The notes beneath the pieces are model-generated. The model was not told the origin of the DNA. It did no database searches and saw only the letters and a list, made by a program, of their open reading frames with translations. A stretch of DNA of 64,000 nucleotides. Origin: Paracraurococcus lichenis. GTDB lineage: Bacteria > Pseudomonadota > Alphaproteobacteria > Acetobacterales > Acetobacteraceae. The stretch spans positions 1 to 64,000 of the forward strand of contig NZ_JAUTWS010000033.1 of the NCBI RefSeq assembly GCF_030657435.1. The letters are read 5' to 3'. Both the position numbers and the translations under genes were made by a program. Position 1 is the stretch's first letter; every line of letters begins with the position of its first letter. This document shows, piece after piece, positions 55,687-64,000 of the stretch.

Positions 55687-56676
55687 CTACTCCGCGCGGA
55701 TGTTGTTCGCCCGCACCACCTCGCCCCAGCGGGCATGGTCGCGCTGCATGATCCCGCCCAGTTCCTCCGGCGTGCCGCCGCCCGGCATGTCGCCCCGGCT
55801 GGTGATATTCTGGCGGACCGCCGGGTCCTGGCAGGCCTGGTTCACCGCCGCATTGGCGCGCTGGATGATCTCCGGCGGCGTGCCCTTCGGGGCAAAGAGG
55901 CCGATCCAGGCCAGCACGGTGAAGTCGTCGAGGCCGGCCTCGGCCGCGGTCGGGATGTCGGGGAAGGCCGGGATGCGCTCGGCCGTGGTCGCCATCAGGG
56001 CGCGGAGCTGGTTCGCCTGGATGAAGGGCGCGATGACGCTGGCGCCGTCGCACATGATCTGGAAGCGGCCGGCGATGAAGTCCTGCATGGCTGGCCCGCT
56101 GCCGCGATACGGGACATGCGTCATCTCCGGCCCGCCGATCCGGGCGCGGAACAGCTCCATCGCGACATGCGAGAGGCTGCCGGCGCTGGCCGAGCCATAG
56201 TCCACGTCGCCCTTCTTCGATTTCGCCCAGGCGGCGAATTCCGGCACGGTCTTCGCGGGGACGGAGGGATGCACGGCGAAGATCAGCCCGCTGGTGAGCA
56301 TCATCCCGATGGGCTCGAGCTCCAGCGGGTTGAACTTCATGGACGGCATGGTGTGCGGGTTGATCACCAGCGGGTTGGCATTGCCGACCAGCAGGGTGTA
56401 GCCGTCCGGCCGGGCGCGCAGCACCGTCTCGGTCCCCAGGTTGCCGCCGGCGCCGCCGCGGTTGTCGATCACCACCGGCTGGCCGAGCGCCTGCTGCAGC
56501 CCATTCTGCAGCACGCGCGCGGCGAAATCGGTCTGCCCGCCCGGCGGGAAGCCGACCACGAGGGTGACGGGGCGGTTCGGCCAGGGGGATTGGGCGAGCG
56601 CGGGCGCGGCGAGCGAGGCGGCGCCGAGGGCGAGGGTGGCGCGGCGCGTCAGCGCGCCGGCGGTGGTCGGGGTCAT
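55687..56676 (-). CDS. Bug/TctC-type tripartite tricarboxylate transporter substrate-binding protein
   Basis: 329 residues. Twin-arginine-like leader TRRATLALGAASLAAPALAQ at the start, then the Bug fold: VTLVVGFPPGGQTDFAAR, VIDNRGGAGGNLG, GYTLLVGN, MTHVPYRGSGPAMQDFIAGR, PDIPTAAEAGL. Periplasmic; binds carboxylate solutes. No TctA/TctB partner is present; stand-alone Bug genes are very common in this group. Confidence 0.92.
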   Translation of the reverse strand: MTPTTAGALTRRATLALGAASLAAPALAQSPWPNRPVTLVVGFPPGGQTDFAARVLQNGLQQALGQPVVIDNRGGAGGNLGTETVLRARPDGYTLLVGNANPLVINPHTMPSMKFNPLELEPIGMMLTSGLIFAVHPSVPAKTVPEFAAWAKSKKGDVDYGSASAGSLSHVAMELFRARIGGPEMTHVPYRGSGPAMQDFIAGRFQIMCDGASVIAPFIQANQLRALMATTAERIPAFPDIPTAAEAGLDDFTVLAWIGLFAPKGTPPEIIQRANAAVNQACQDPAVRQNITSRGDMPGGGTPEELGGIMQRDHARWGEVVRANNIRAE

Positions 56677-56921
56677 GGGTTCGCTTCCCGGAATCGGGGC
56701 GGCCGGGGATACGGCCGCGGGATGCGCCGGATAGCAGGCGCGCCGCCGCCGCCCCAGCCACATCCGCATGCGGGACGTTCCGGTTCGATCCGCGCCCAGG
56801 CCATGGCTGCCGGCGGCCGTCCCGCTGCCGGCGTCCGGCACAGGATGGCGCGCAGCGTCCCTGAACGCGCCGTCGGCACGGCGCGATACGCCACGCGCCG
56901 CGGAGGTTGACCCAGGCCGTC

Positions 56922-58043
56922 TCAGGCCGTCTGGCCCAGCCTGGCCAGCAGGTCGCGGAAGCGGGCAGCATAGTCGAAGCGGTCGCGCTGCGCCGCCACG
57001 TTCCGCGCGCGCGCGGACATGGCGGCCAGCCGGGCCGGGTCGTCCAGCAGGGCGCGGATGGCGGCGGCCGTCGCATCCGGGTCGTCGTAGTCCACCAGCA
57101 GGCCGCTCTCGCCATGGGTCACCAGCTCGGCCGCGGCATTCCGCCGGCCGCGGCCCTGGGCGAAGACCACGGGCACGGTGCCGCGGCGCATTGCCTCCTG
57201 CACCACCATGCCGAAGCTTTCGTAACGGGAGGGATGCAGCAGCAGCGCCGCGCGGTCGATCCAGGGCGTCGGGTCATCCACGGCGCCCACCCAGTCGATG
57301 CGGTCGGCAATGCCGGCCTCCCGCGCCAGACGCCGCAGCGGCGCGAGCTCGTCACCCTCCCCGACCAGCGCCAGCCGCGTCTCGGGCAGGCGGCGCAACA
57401 GCGGGATCAGCGCCGGCAGGTTCTTCACCGGGGTGATGCGGCCGACGGCCACCAGCCCCCGCCGCCAATTCGGCGACGTGCTGGCAGCGGTCACCGGGAA
57501 GACCGGCGCGAAGACCTGCACCGGGCGGCCCCGCAGGCCGGCGAAGCGCGCCATCTCCCGCGCATGCAGGGCGCTGGCGACCACCACGGCACTGGCCTGG
57601 CGCGCCAGCCGGCGTTCCAGCAGCGCATACTGCGCCGCATACCACCAGGCGGTGCTGCCGGGATTGCCGAACCACTCCTGCCGCGTGGCGCAGGAGAGCG
57701 AGAGGTGGATCAGCCGGCGCGGCCGCGCCGCCGCCAGTGCCGGGGCGAAATGCGGATCGAGCGCCACCACCACATCCGCCCACCGCACCAGCGCCGGATC
57801 CAGCGCGCGCAGCAGGTGGCGCGCCTTCAGCCAGGGCTTGAACCGCCAGGCGCCGCCGCGCGGCGGCGCGAAGCGCGGCAATTGATGCTCCGCGAAGCCG
57901 GCGCCGCCCGGCGGATCCTCGGTCGCCAGCACGACGTCGTGGTCGCGCGCCAGGTCGGCGGTCAGCGCGCGCAGGATGCTCACGCCGCCGCCGATCGCGC
58001 CAAGCCCCTGGTTATTGAGGAACAGGATGCGCCGCGCGCTCAC
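56922..58043 (-). CDS. glycosyltransferase family 4 (exopolysaccharide locus)
   Basis: 373 residues; GTG start overlaps the radical SAM stop (GTGA). GT-B fold: acceptor domain with NNQGLGAIGGGVSILRALTADLARDHDVVLAT, donor domain with GRITPVKNLPALIPLL, LVGEGDELAPL, and the EX7E site HPSRYESFGMVVQEAMRRG. Transfers a sugar from a nucleotide donor, likely in exopolysaccharide synthesis, cytoplasmic face. Last gene of the run in this window. Confidence 0.9.
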   Translation of the reverse strand: MSARRILFLNNQGLGAIGGGVSILRALTADLARDHDVVLATEDPPGGAGFAEHQLPRFAPPRGGAWRFKPWLKARHLLRALDPALVRWADVVVALDPHFAPALAAARPRRLIHLSLSCATRQEWFGNPGSTAWWYAAQYALLERRLARQASAVVVASALHAREMARFAGLRGRPVQVFAPVFPVTAASTSPNWRRGLVAVGRITPVKNLPALIPLLRRLPETRLALVGEGDELAPLRRLAREAGIADRIDWVGAVDDPTPWIDRAALLLHPSRYESFGMVVQEAMRRGTVPVVFAQGRGRRNAAAELVTHGESGLLVDYDDPDATAAAIRALLDDPARLAAMSARARNVAAQRDRFDYAARFRDLLARLGQTA

Positions 58044-59485
58044 GCCGCCTCGCGCAGCCGCAGCATGCGCCGCACCCGCATGCCCAGCCGCTCCATCAGG
58101 CTGTAGCGCAGGTCCCAGGAGAGAAGCTCCTTCGCGCGCTGCACCTCCTCGATGGTCAGGTGCTTCGTCGGCATGACGGGGCGGGTGAAGGAGCCGAAAT
58201 CCTCCCAGTCGATCGCATCCGGGTCGCCGAGCGCCTGGCTCGCCTTCAGCTCCTGGTAGATCGGCGTGCCGGGGTAGGGCATGAAATAGGCGAGCTGAAT
58301 GGAATCCGGCTTCACCTTGCGCAGCCAGCGACCGGTGTTGCGTACCGTCTCCCAGCTCTCGTCCGGCATGCCGACGATCAGGTGGGTGTGGCAGCGCATG
58401 CCGCGCGCCTTGGTCCAGCCCACGACCTTCTCGAACAGGTCGAGCGATTGCGGCCCGTCCGATTTGGCGACCGCGCCGAACATCGCGGGGTCGCCGGATT
58501 CCAGGCCGTAATGGATTTCCCGGCAGCCCGCCCGATGCATCAGGTCGAGCATCGCCTCGTCCACCACGTCGTAGCGTGTCTCGCAGACCCAGCGGATCGG
58601 CAGGTCGCGGCGGATCAGTTCCTCGCACACCGCCGCGGCATGCCGGCGGTTGACGGTGAAGACCTGGTCGCGGAACAGGATCTGGCCGACGCCGAACTCG
58701 CGGTGCAGCCGCTCGATGTCCTCGCCCACCTTCTTCGGGTTGCGGTAGATCAGCCGGTTGCCGAAGCCGAAGGGATAGGGGCAGTAGCCACATCGGTACG
58801 GGCAGCCCTTGGTCGTGAAGACCGTGGCGTAGCGCATGCGCTCGCCGAAATAGTAGTCGCTCTCGTAGCGGCCGAAGTCGAGCAGCCCGTAGGCCGGGAA
58901 ATCCACGAAGTCGAGCGAGGTCATCGGCGCCCTGGCCGGCTGCTGCCGCAGGGCCGCGCCGTCCCAGGCGCTGCCGCCCTCCAGCGCCGCCAGCGCCTCG
59001 CCGGCGGCCAGGCGCGCGATGTTTCGCCCGGTCAGCAACTCCTCGCCTTCCTCCATGACGAAGTCGGCATGCCCTTCTCGTAGCAGCCGCTCCTTGAACC
59101 ATTTGGCGGTCGGGCCGAGGAGGAGGACGCGCAGGCCCGGCAGCGCGGCGCGGGCGCGGGCGAGCAGCGCGAGATCCGGCCCGAGCGAGGGGATATTGAC
59201 CACCGTTGCCAGCACCGCCGGCCGGTCGGCGGCGAGTTGCGCGAGGAAGCCGGCTTCGTCGAAGGCGGTCCGCGCCTGGCCGTCCAGGTAGCGGTAGGCG
59301 ACGCGCTCCTGCTCCAGCACCCGGGCGACATAGAGCAGGGCGGAGAAGGGGATGTCGTAATAGCCTTGGTCGTGGCCGGCGACCGTCCGCTCGCTGGCCA
59401 GCGAGGTGCCCATGCCGCCCGCCCATTCCCGGAACACGTTGCGCCGCGGCGGGCTGGGCAATTGCATGAGATAAGCGGCAATCAT
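58040..59485 (-). CDS. B12-binding radical SAM protein of the exopolysaccharide locus
   Basis: 481 residues; ATG at 59485. An N-terminal cobalamin-binding-like region (about 1-165) is followed by the radical SAM core with CPYRCGYC at about 236 and a C-terminal extension. The class B methyltransferase-like or unknown enzyme group fits; it could methylate or modify a sugar or protein. It follows an AT-rich inverted repeat 16 bases upstream. ATG 59467 is an alternative start. Confidence 0.88.
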   Translation of the reverse strand: MIAAYLMQLPSPPRRNVFREWAGGMGTSLASERTVAGHDQGYYDIPFSALLYVARVLEQERVAYRYLDGQARTAFDEAGFLAQLAADRPAVLATVVNIPSLGPDLALLARARAALPGLRVLLLGPTAKWFKERLLREGHADFVMEEGEELLTGRNIARLAAGEALAALEGGSAWDGAALRQQPARAPMTSLDFVDFPAYGLLDFGRYESDYYFGERMRYATVFTTKGCPYRCGYCPYPFGFGNRLIYRNPKKVGEDIERLHREFGVGQILFRDQVFTVNRRHAAAVCEELIRRDLPIRWVCETRYDVVDEAMLDLMHRAGCREIHYGLESGDPAMFGAVAKSDGPQSLDLFEKVVGWTKARGMRCHTHLIVGMPDESWETVRNTGRWLRKVKPDSIQLAYFMPYPGTPIYQELKASQALGDPDAIDWEDFGSFTRPVMPTKHLTIEEVQRAKELLSWDLRYSLMERLGMRVRRMLRLREAA

Positions 59486-59500
59486 CGCGGCTCCCGGCGG

Positions 59501-59536
59501 CATGTAACTTAAGGTTGTTTAGCCTTATCTTACATG
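59501..59536. promoter_or_regulatory. AT-rich inverted repeat upstream of the radical SAM gene
   Basis: Arms CATGTAACTTAAGG (59501-59514) and CCTTATCTTACATG (59523-59536) match at 12 of 14 bases with an 8-base loop. It lies in the only sizable gap of the locus, 16-51 bases before the radical SAM ATG. Likely an operator or a regulatory hairpin; function not shown. Confidence 0.6.
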
Positions 59537-59592
59537 AACCGAAGCCGCGCAAGCCGGAGCCGGGCCGGGCCGCCTGTCGCCAAAGCCATGGG

Positions 59593-60951
59593 TCAGGCGG
59601 GCACCGTCCTCCGCCCCAGCATGGCGTCCAGGCCGCTGAGCGTCGCCGCCCAGTCATGCCCCGCAGCCACCGCCGCCCGCCCCGCGGCGCCGAGGCCGGG
59701 GTGCCGTCCCGCCAGCACTTCCGCCACCCGCGCCGCCATCTCCGCCGCGCCATCCGCCACCAGCAGGTCCCGCCCCGGCAGCGCCCGCACGCCCTCGAAG
59801 GCCTGCGGGGAGACGACCACCGGGCGGGCCAGCGCCATCGCCTCCAGCACCTTGTTCTGGATGCCGCGGGCGATGCGCAGCGGCGCCACCGAGACCGCGG
59901 CATGCGCGACATAGGGCCGGACGTCCGGCACCGCGCCGGTCACCCGCACGCCGGCGCGTGCCGCCAGCGCCTGCACGGCGGGGGCGGGGCTGGCGCTGAC
60001 GATGTGGAACTCGGGCGGGGCGATGCCGGCCGGCGGTGAGGCACGCAGCAGCGGCAGCACCTCCTCGGCGAACCAGGTCACCGCATCCACATTCGGCCGG
60101 TAGTTCATGGTGCCGGTGAAGACGATCGCCGGTGCGTCGCCCGCATAGGGGTTCGGGTAGTCGCGCGCAGGGTCGAAGCGCGCCAGGTCCACGCCATTGT
60201 CGACGAAGCCCAGCCGGTCCGCGCAATCGGGCGCGAGCGCGGCGAAATGCTGCGCCTCCTCGGCCGAGACGAAGAGGGTATGGTCGAATTCGCGTGCCGC
60301 CCGTCGCTCGAAGGCCAGCAGCGTGCGGGCCTCGCGTGCATAGACCCTGGCCATGAGCGGGCGTGCCGCGGCGGCATAGGCGCGCCACTTCTCGGAATCC
60401 ACGTCCACCATGTCCAGCACGCGGATGAGGCCGGGGCGGCGCGCCGCCGGGCCCATGGCATAGGGCGCCATGGCGGAGGAATAGACGAAGACCGCGTCGT
60501 AGCGCCCGGCGGCCAGCCCGGCCTGCGCCCAGGCATGCAGCGCGGGGTCGTGGAACCAGCCGAGGGTCAGCGGCCGGCCCGGCCGCGCCCGCAGCAGCGC
60601 CCGCGCCGTGACCTGCATGCGGGAGAGCGCCGGACGCCAGAAGACCGCCGCGCAGCGGCGCTCCAGCACCGGCAGGTGGGCGAGGTCGGCCGGATCGTCC
60701 ACCAGGAAGCCCGCCTCCACCGCGAAGCGCTCCGCGAGATGGTCGAGGATGTGCCAGGCACGGATCTTCTCGCCCTTGTCGGGCGGGTAGGGGATGCGGT
60801 GGGCGAGGAAGAGCAGGCGGGGGCGGCCCTGCGCGGCAGGGCTTGCAGGGTTCCCGTCCAGCGATGCGCGATGGAGTGTTCCTGCCGCCCTCCCGTGTCG
60901 GTCGCCTGCGGCGTCCGACGGGCTCCTGGCCTCCCTGAGGTCACCATCCAT
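59593..60951 (-). CDS. sugar transferase, PEP-CTERM/XrtA-associated (Stp1-like)
   Basis: 452 residues; GT-B glycosyltransferase with PRLLFLAHRIPYPPDKGEKIRAWHILDHLA, a hallmark of the PEP-CTERM/EpsH1-associated sugar transferase family, and the donor part MNYRPNVDAVTWFAEEVLPLL and GIQNKVLEAMALARPVV. Transfers a sugar in the exopolysaccharide repeat unit. The first 40 residues are a low-complexity extension; the ATG at 60951 overlaps the FemAB stop (TGATG), so this start is kept. Confidence 0.93.
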   Translation of the reverse strand: MDGDLREARSPSDAAGDRHGRAAGTLHRASLDGNPASPAAQGRPRLLFLAHRIPYPPDKGEKIRAWHILDHLAERFAVEAGFLVDDPADLAHLPVLERRCAAVFWRPALSRMQVTARALLRARPGRPLTLGWFHDPALHAWAQAGLAAGRYDAVFVYSSAMAPYAMGPAARRPGLIRVLDMVDVDSEKWRAYAAAARPLMARVYAREARTLLAFERRAAREFDHTLFVSAEEAQHFAALAPDCADRLGFVDNGVDLARFDPARDYPNPYAGDAPAIVFTGTMNYRPNVDAVTWFAEEVLPLLRASPPAGIAPPEFHIVSASPAPAVQALAARAGVRVTGAVPDVRPYVAHAAVSVAPLRIARGIQNKVLEAMALARPVVVSPQAFEGVRALPGRDLLVADGAAEMAARVAEVLAGRHPGLGAAGRAAVAAGHDWAATLSGLDAMLGRRTVPA

Positions 60952-61997
60952 CAGCCCAGCCCCCGCACCAGCGGCGGGCCGAGCAGGTTGGCAAGCTGCA
61001 CCGGCAGCCGCTTCCAGGCCTCAATGAACAGCCGGTATTTCGGGTTGTTCGGGTTGTTCTCCGGGATGCGGGCGCCCTCCGCCAGCCGGTAGCAGTAGTG
61101 CAGCGGCGTCGGCTCGAAGCCCCAGTTCTTCTTGTAGTCGAAGGCGCCGGTGCCGAGCTTGCTGCGGCCGAAATCGAAGCTCGTCGCGCCGCGCTCGCGG
61201 TGCGCCCGGCGCATCACTTCCCAGTACATGAAGTCGTTGGCGGAGACCCCGCGCGCCTCCCGCGTGCCGCCGCCGTAATAGGGCAGCACCTCGCCGCGGA
61301 AGTGGAAGTTCAGCACCGCCGCCACCGGCCTGTCGCCCTGCAGCACCGTCGTCACGTCGTGCTCGTCCGGGAAGGCGGCGGCCAGCAGGCGGAAATAGCG
61401 CCGCGGGAAGACCGGGCTGCCGAGGTTGCGCACGCTCTCGGCATAGATCCGGTGCAGCCGGTCCGTGTCGCTGTCCGAGACGCTGGTCAGGCCGAAGCGG
61501 TTGATCGCCTTGCGCACCTCCGCCCGCTGCTTGCGGGGGATGTTCTTCTCCTGCCCCTTCAAGTCGTCGGTGAAGGAGACGATCGGCTTGCGGAAGGTGA
61601 AGTAGAGCGGCGGGCGTTCCGTCCAGCCGGGATCGGGTGCGGCCAGCCGGCGGAACTCCAGCGCCGGGGCACCAAGCCGCTTCCGCAGGTCGATCGCATG
61701 CGCCTCCAGCGCCGCCGCGGCCTCCGGCGTCGCCGCCACCGCGCCGCCATAGACGCAGAAGGGGGTGGATGCCAGCAGGTCGCCGAAGAGCCGCGTGCGC
61801 ATGCGCGCCAGCGGCAGCACGCCCACCACCGCCCCGTCCTGCTCGGCGAAGGCGTAGTAGGTGCGGTGGCCGAAGGCGCGCCGGATCACCTCCGCCCAGG
61901 GGGCGAGATGGAAGAAGCTCGCCTCCGGCGTCGCCCGCACGAAGGCATCCCAGGCGCCCGCCGAAGCGGCGTCGAGGTCGCGGATCCTCACCGACAT
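60951..61997 (-). CDS. FemAB-like aminoacyl/acyltransferase, XrtA/PEP-CTERM-associated
   Basis: 348 residues, two GNAT-like halves. Motifs typical of the PEP-CTERM-linked FemAB family: FFHLAPWAEVIRRAFGHRTYYAFAE, FPRRYFRLLAAAFPDEHDV, LPYYGGGTREARGVSANDFMYWEVMRRA, FDFGRSKLGTGAFDYKKNWGFEP. Probably adds an amino-acyl or acyl group to the exopolysaccharide. Starts 17 bases after the deacetylase. Confidence 0.95.
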   Translation of the reverse strand: MSVRIRDLDAASAGAWDAFVRATPEASFFHLAPWAEVIRRAFGHRTYYAFAEQDGAVVGVLPLARMRTRLFGDLLASTPFCVYGGAVAATPEAAAALEAHAIDLRKRLGAPALEFRRLAAPDPGWTERPPLYFTFRKPIVSFTDDLKGQEKNIPRKQRAEVRKAINRFGLTSVSDSDTDRLHRIYAESVRNLGSPVFPRRYFRLLAAAFPDEHDVTTVLQGDRPVAAVLNFHFRGEVLPYYGGGTREARGVSANDFMYWEVMRRAHRERGATSFDFGRSKLGTGAFDYKKNWGFEPTPLHYCYRLAEGARIPENNPNNPKYRLFIEAWKRLPVQLANLLGPPLVRGLG

Positions 61998-62014
61998 TGG
62001 TTTCCTCGCGTGGC

Positions 62015-62908
62015 TCAGGCCGTGACAGGATGCGGTGCCGTCCCGCCGGTCGCTTCCGGGAAGACGCGGTCCATGCGGTCCCAGCGGAAATCGCGCAGCA
62101 GCCGCTCCAGCCGCCGCTCCATGCTGCGCAGGCCGTTGTGGTGGCGAAGCTGCGTCAGCAGGCCCGCCTGCGGCAGGCGCGGCTGGTCCGGGTCGATCTC
62201 CCAGGGATGGATGTAGAAGATGCCGGGGCGCTGCTCGGCCCGGTTCACCCGCAGCAGGCCGGCGCGGAACAGGCGGTAGGGGAACTGGCGGAACCAGTTG
62301 CCGCCCGAGCAGGGCAGGTCGCGCCCGAGGATCCGCACCGCGGTCATCGGCAGTTCCAGCACGCCGTTCGGGTCCGGACGGTGCGGGCCGCGCGGCGCCG
62401 AGCCGCCGCCGCTCAGCACCTCCCGCGCCGGGAAGACGGAGGAGCTGTAGGCGTAGCCCTCCTCCGCCAGCACCGCATGCGCCCAGGGTGTCCTCTGCGG
62501 GTCGATCGAGAAGGTGGGCGCGCGGTAGCCGCGCACCGGAACGCCGGCCACATCCTCGAGAAGGCGCCTGGCGCAGCGGATGTCCATGCGGAAGGCCGCC
62601 TTGCCGATCCAGAAGACGCGCTGATGGCCATAGCCATGGCTCGCCAGCTCATGCCCGCCGGCGACGATGCGCCGGACCAGCGCCGGATGGCGCTTCGCCA
62701 CCCAGCCCAGGGTGAAGAAGGTGGCCTTCACCCCGGCGCGGTCGAACATCTCGAGCAGGCGGTCGGTGTTGCGCTCGACGCGCCGGTCCAGGCTCTCCCA
62801 GTCCCGTCGCGGGACGAGGCCGTGATAGGCCTGGACCTGGAACCAGTCCTCGACATCCACGCTCATGGCGTTCCGCGGGCCCTGCCCGGGGGGAGCGGCA
62901 TTCATCAT
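62015..62908 (-). CDS. polysaccharide deacetylase, XrtA/PEP-CTERM-associated
   Basis: 297 residues; ATG overlaps the ATPase stop (ATGATGA). NodB-like fold: MSVDVEDWFQV (catalytic Asp), metal His pair in GGHELASHGYGHQ, the conserved RGYRAPTFSI, and HPWEID near the C-terminus. The family deacetylates the exopolysaccharide made with the exosortase system. No signal peptide, as usual for this family. Confidence 0.95.
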   Translation of the reverse strand: MMNAAPPGQGPRNAMSVDVEDWFQVQAYHGLVPRRDWESLDRRVERNTDRLLEMFDRAGVKATFFTLGWVAKRHPALVRRIVAGGHELASHGYGHQRVFWIGKAAFRMDIRCARRLLEDVAGVPVRGYRAPTFSIDPQRTPWAHAVLAEEGYAYSSSVFPAREVLSGGGSAPRGPHRPDPNGVLELPMTAVRILGRDLPCSGGNWFRQFPYRLFRAGLLRVNRAEQRPGIFYIHPWEIDPDQPRLPQAGLLTQLRHHNGLRSMERRLERLLRDFRWDRMDRVFPEATGGTAPHPVTA

Positions 62909-63882
62909 CGGTCGCCGCCCGTCTCGGCGAAGAGGCCCATCAGCCGGTTCAGCACGCGCTCGCGCCGGGCCGCGGAGCGCTCCAGCGCCTCGACGCGCTG
63001 CGCCAGGTCCTCGACCTGCTCCACCATCCCGGCGGGCAGGCCGCGCGACGCGGCCGCCGACATCCCGCCCTCCGCCCCGGCGCCGAGATCCTCGTCGAGC
63101 TCGGCCGCGGTCATCTCCACCAGCGAGGCGGAGAGGTGCGGCGCCTGCTCCAGCGCGCCGGCCAGCAGCACGCGGGAGCAGAGCCGGTTGATCCGGCGCG
63201 GGATGCCGTCGGTATGCCGGTGCAGCACGGCGAAGGCCTGCTCGTCCCAGGAAGGGTTGCCGGCCCAGCCGACGGCCCGCATGCGGTGCTCGACATAGGA
63301 CCGCACCTCCGCCTCCGACAGGCCGCCGAGATGGAAGGAGGCGAGGATGCGCTGGCGGAGCTGGTCGAGGTCGGGGCTGGCGATCAGCCGGCGAAGCTGC
63401 GGCTGGCCGAGCAGGATGGTCTGCAGCAGCGCCCGGTTGCCGTCGGTGACGTTCGAGAGCATGCGCAGCTCCTCGAGCGCCGCGTGGCTGAGCGCCTGCG
63501 CCTCATCGACGATGAGCACGTGCCGGCGCGGGCTGCCGCGCAGCGCCGCCATGATGCCGCGCAGCACGGCGGCCTTCTCGCCCTCCGCCGGGGCGCCGAA
63601 GGCATCCGCCACCAGCCGCAGCAGGTCGTCGCCCTGCACCTGGGTCGTGGCGATGCGGCCGACGACATAGGTGGCGGGGTCGAGCTCGGCGCAGAGCCGC
63701 TCGATCAGCGTGGTCTTGCCGGCGCCCACCTCCCCGGTGACGACGACGAAGCCCTCGCCCTGCGCCAGCCCGTACATCAGGTGGGCATAGGCCCGGCTGT
63801 GCACCGTGCTGGGGAAGAAGAGCCGGGCATCCGGCGTCATCAGGAAGGGCGGCTCGCGGAAGCCGTAGATGTCGATCCGCAT
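62905..63882 (-). CDS. XrtA-associated ATPase (AAA, PEP-CTERM system)
   Basis: 325 residues; ATG with GAAGGAG upstream. N-terminal PFLMTPDARLFFPSTVHSRAYAHLMYGLAQGEGF, Walker A GEVGAGKTTLIE (about 50-61), Walker B HVLIVDEAQ, sensor GQPQLRRLIA, and a C-terminal coiled segment (about 285-325). ExeA/GspA-like AAA ATPase found next to exosortase and polysaccharide export genes; likely acts with the chain-length/export machine at the inner membrane. Confidence 0.95.
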   Translation of the reverse strand: MRIDIYGFREPPFLMTPDARLFFPSTVHSRAYAHLMYGLAQGEGFVVVTGEVGAGKTTLIERLCAELDPATYVVGRIATTQVQGDDLLRLVADAFGAPAEGEKAAVLRGIMAALRGSPRRHVLIVDEAQALSHAALEELRMLSNVTDGNRALLQTILLGQPQLRRLIASPDLDQLRQRILASFHLGGLSEAEVRSYVEHRMRAVGWAGNPSWDEQAFAVLHRHTDGIPRRINRLCSRVLLAGALEQAPHLSASLVEMTAAELDEDLGAGAEGGMSAAASRGLPAGMVEQVEDLAQRVEALERSAARRERVLNRLMGLFAETGGDR

Positions 63883-63895
63883 CGGCTCGGCTCCT

Positions 63896-64000
63896 TCAGA
63901 AAACTTGGCGCAGCGAGAGGATGATGGAATTCTGATCAGTCTGGCCCTGGCTGCCGTCCTCCTGAAGGCTGGTACGCCGCAGCAGGACGAAGCCGGACAG
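63896..64000 (-). CDS. C-terminus of a PEP-CTERM-system outer-membrane-like protein (partial)
   Basis: The minus-strand frame is open from the window end; the last 34 residues read LSGFVLLRRT...QNSIILSLRQVF and stop at 63896. A terminal Phe after alternating hydrophobic residues is the mark of an outer-membrane barrel, and in this locus the usual upstream neighbour is the PEP-CTERM-associated beta-barrel hypothetical. Most of the gene lies outside the window. Confidence 0.7.
   Translation of the reverse strand: MSGFVLLRRTSLQEDGSQGQTDQNSIILSLRQVF

Overview
The window is about 70% G+C, with GC-rich third codon positions, tightly packed genes and frequent ATGA/TGATG stop-start overlaps. No rRNA, tRNA, CRISPR array, phage gene or transposase was seen. 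The gene content suggests an aerobic, heterotrophic alphaproteobacterium, probably Acetobacteraceae of the Roseomonas type: a PEP-CTERM/exosortase (XrtA-type) envelope system, SoeABC sulfite dehydrogenase, a Bug-type tripartite tricarboxylate binding protein, PiuC-type iron uptake, and a trehalose/glucan gene pair. The taxon is inference.

Region 1 (1-10663, minus strand): a complete chemosensory cluster reads leftward as MCP (two signalling hairpins in tandem), CheW (three CheW domains), CheB, HEAT-repeat protein, CheR, single-domain response regulator, CheA and a short STAS-like protein. Beyond it lie a photoactive-yellow-protein-like PAS gene broken at a run of 14 G/C bases, and a PAS-GGDEF-histidine kinase cut by the window edge. 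No flagellar gene is nearby, so the pathway may serve something other than swimming.

Region 2 (10664-12955): a secreted PEP-CTERM protein with choice-of-anchor-D repeats stands alone behind a textbook sigma-54 promoter. Upstream is a pair of inverted 16-mers that look like enhancer-binding-protein sites.

Region 3 (13418-19940): a maltokinase-MalQ fusion overlaps TreY (glycogen/maltodextrin to trehalose metabolism).

Region 4 (20031-27352, minus): an iron uptake locus with TonB-dependent receptor, PiuC, PepSY membrane protein, ExbB, ExbD, TonB and a Sel1-repeat protein, with Fur-box-like sequence upstream of the receptor.

Region 5 (27767-48267): mixed metabolism. It holds a four-carbon acid sugar kinase/PdxA2 pair with a truncated IclR regulator; DUF4142 protein, MFS and SDR genes; an amide/D-amino-acid operon (68-aa membrane protein, acetamidase/formamidase, NHL propeller, D-aminopeptidase); an AraC/MFS divergent pair; an HWE histidine kinase; a DHH phosphoesterase; the core run aroE-coaE-dnaQ; two SDRs; and a VapBC toxin-antitoxin pair with its palindromic operator.

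Region 6 (48311-56676): HpcH/HpaI aldolase, soeABC, a ClC-type chloride transporter with a CBS tail, and a Bug solute-binding protein.

Region 7 (56922-64000, minus): part of an XrtA/PEP-CTERM exopolysaccharide locus. It encodes the C-terminus of an outer-membrane-like protein, the XrtA-associated ATPase, polysaccharide deacetylase, FemAB-like protein, an Stp1-like sugar transferase, a B12-binding-type radical SAM enzyme and a second glycosyltransferase. It pairs logically with the PEP-CTERM substrate of region 2. The exosortase itself is not in the window.
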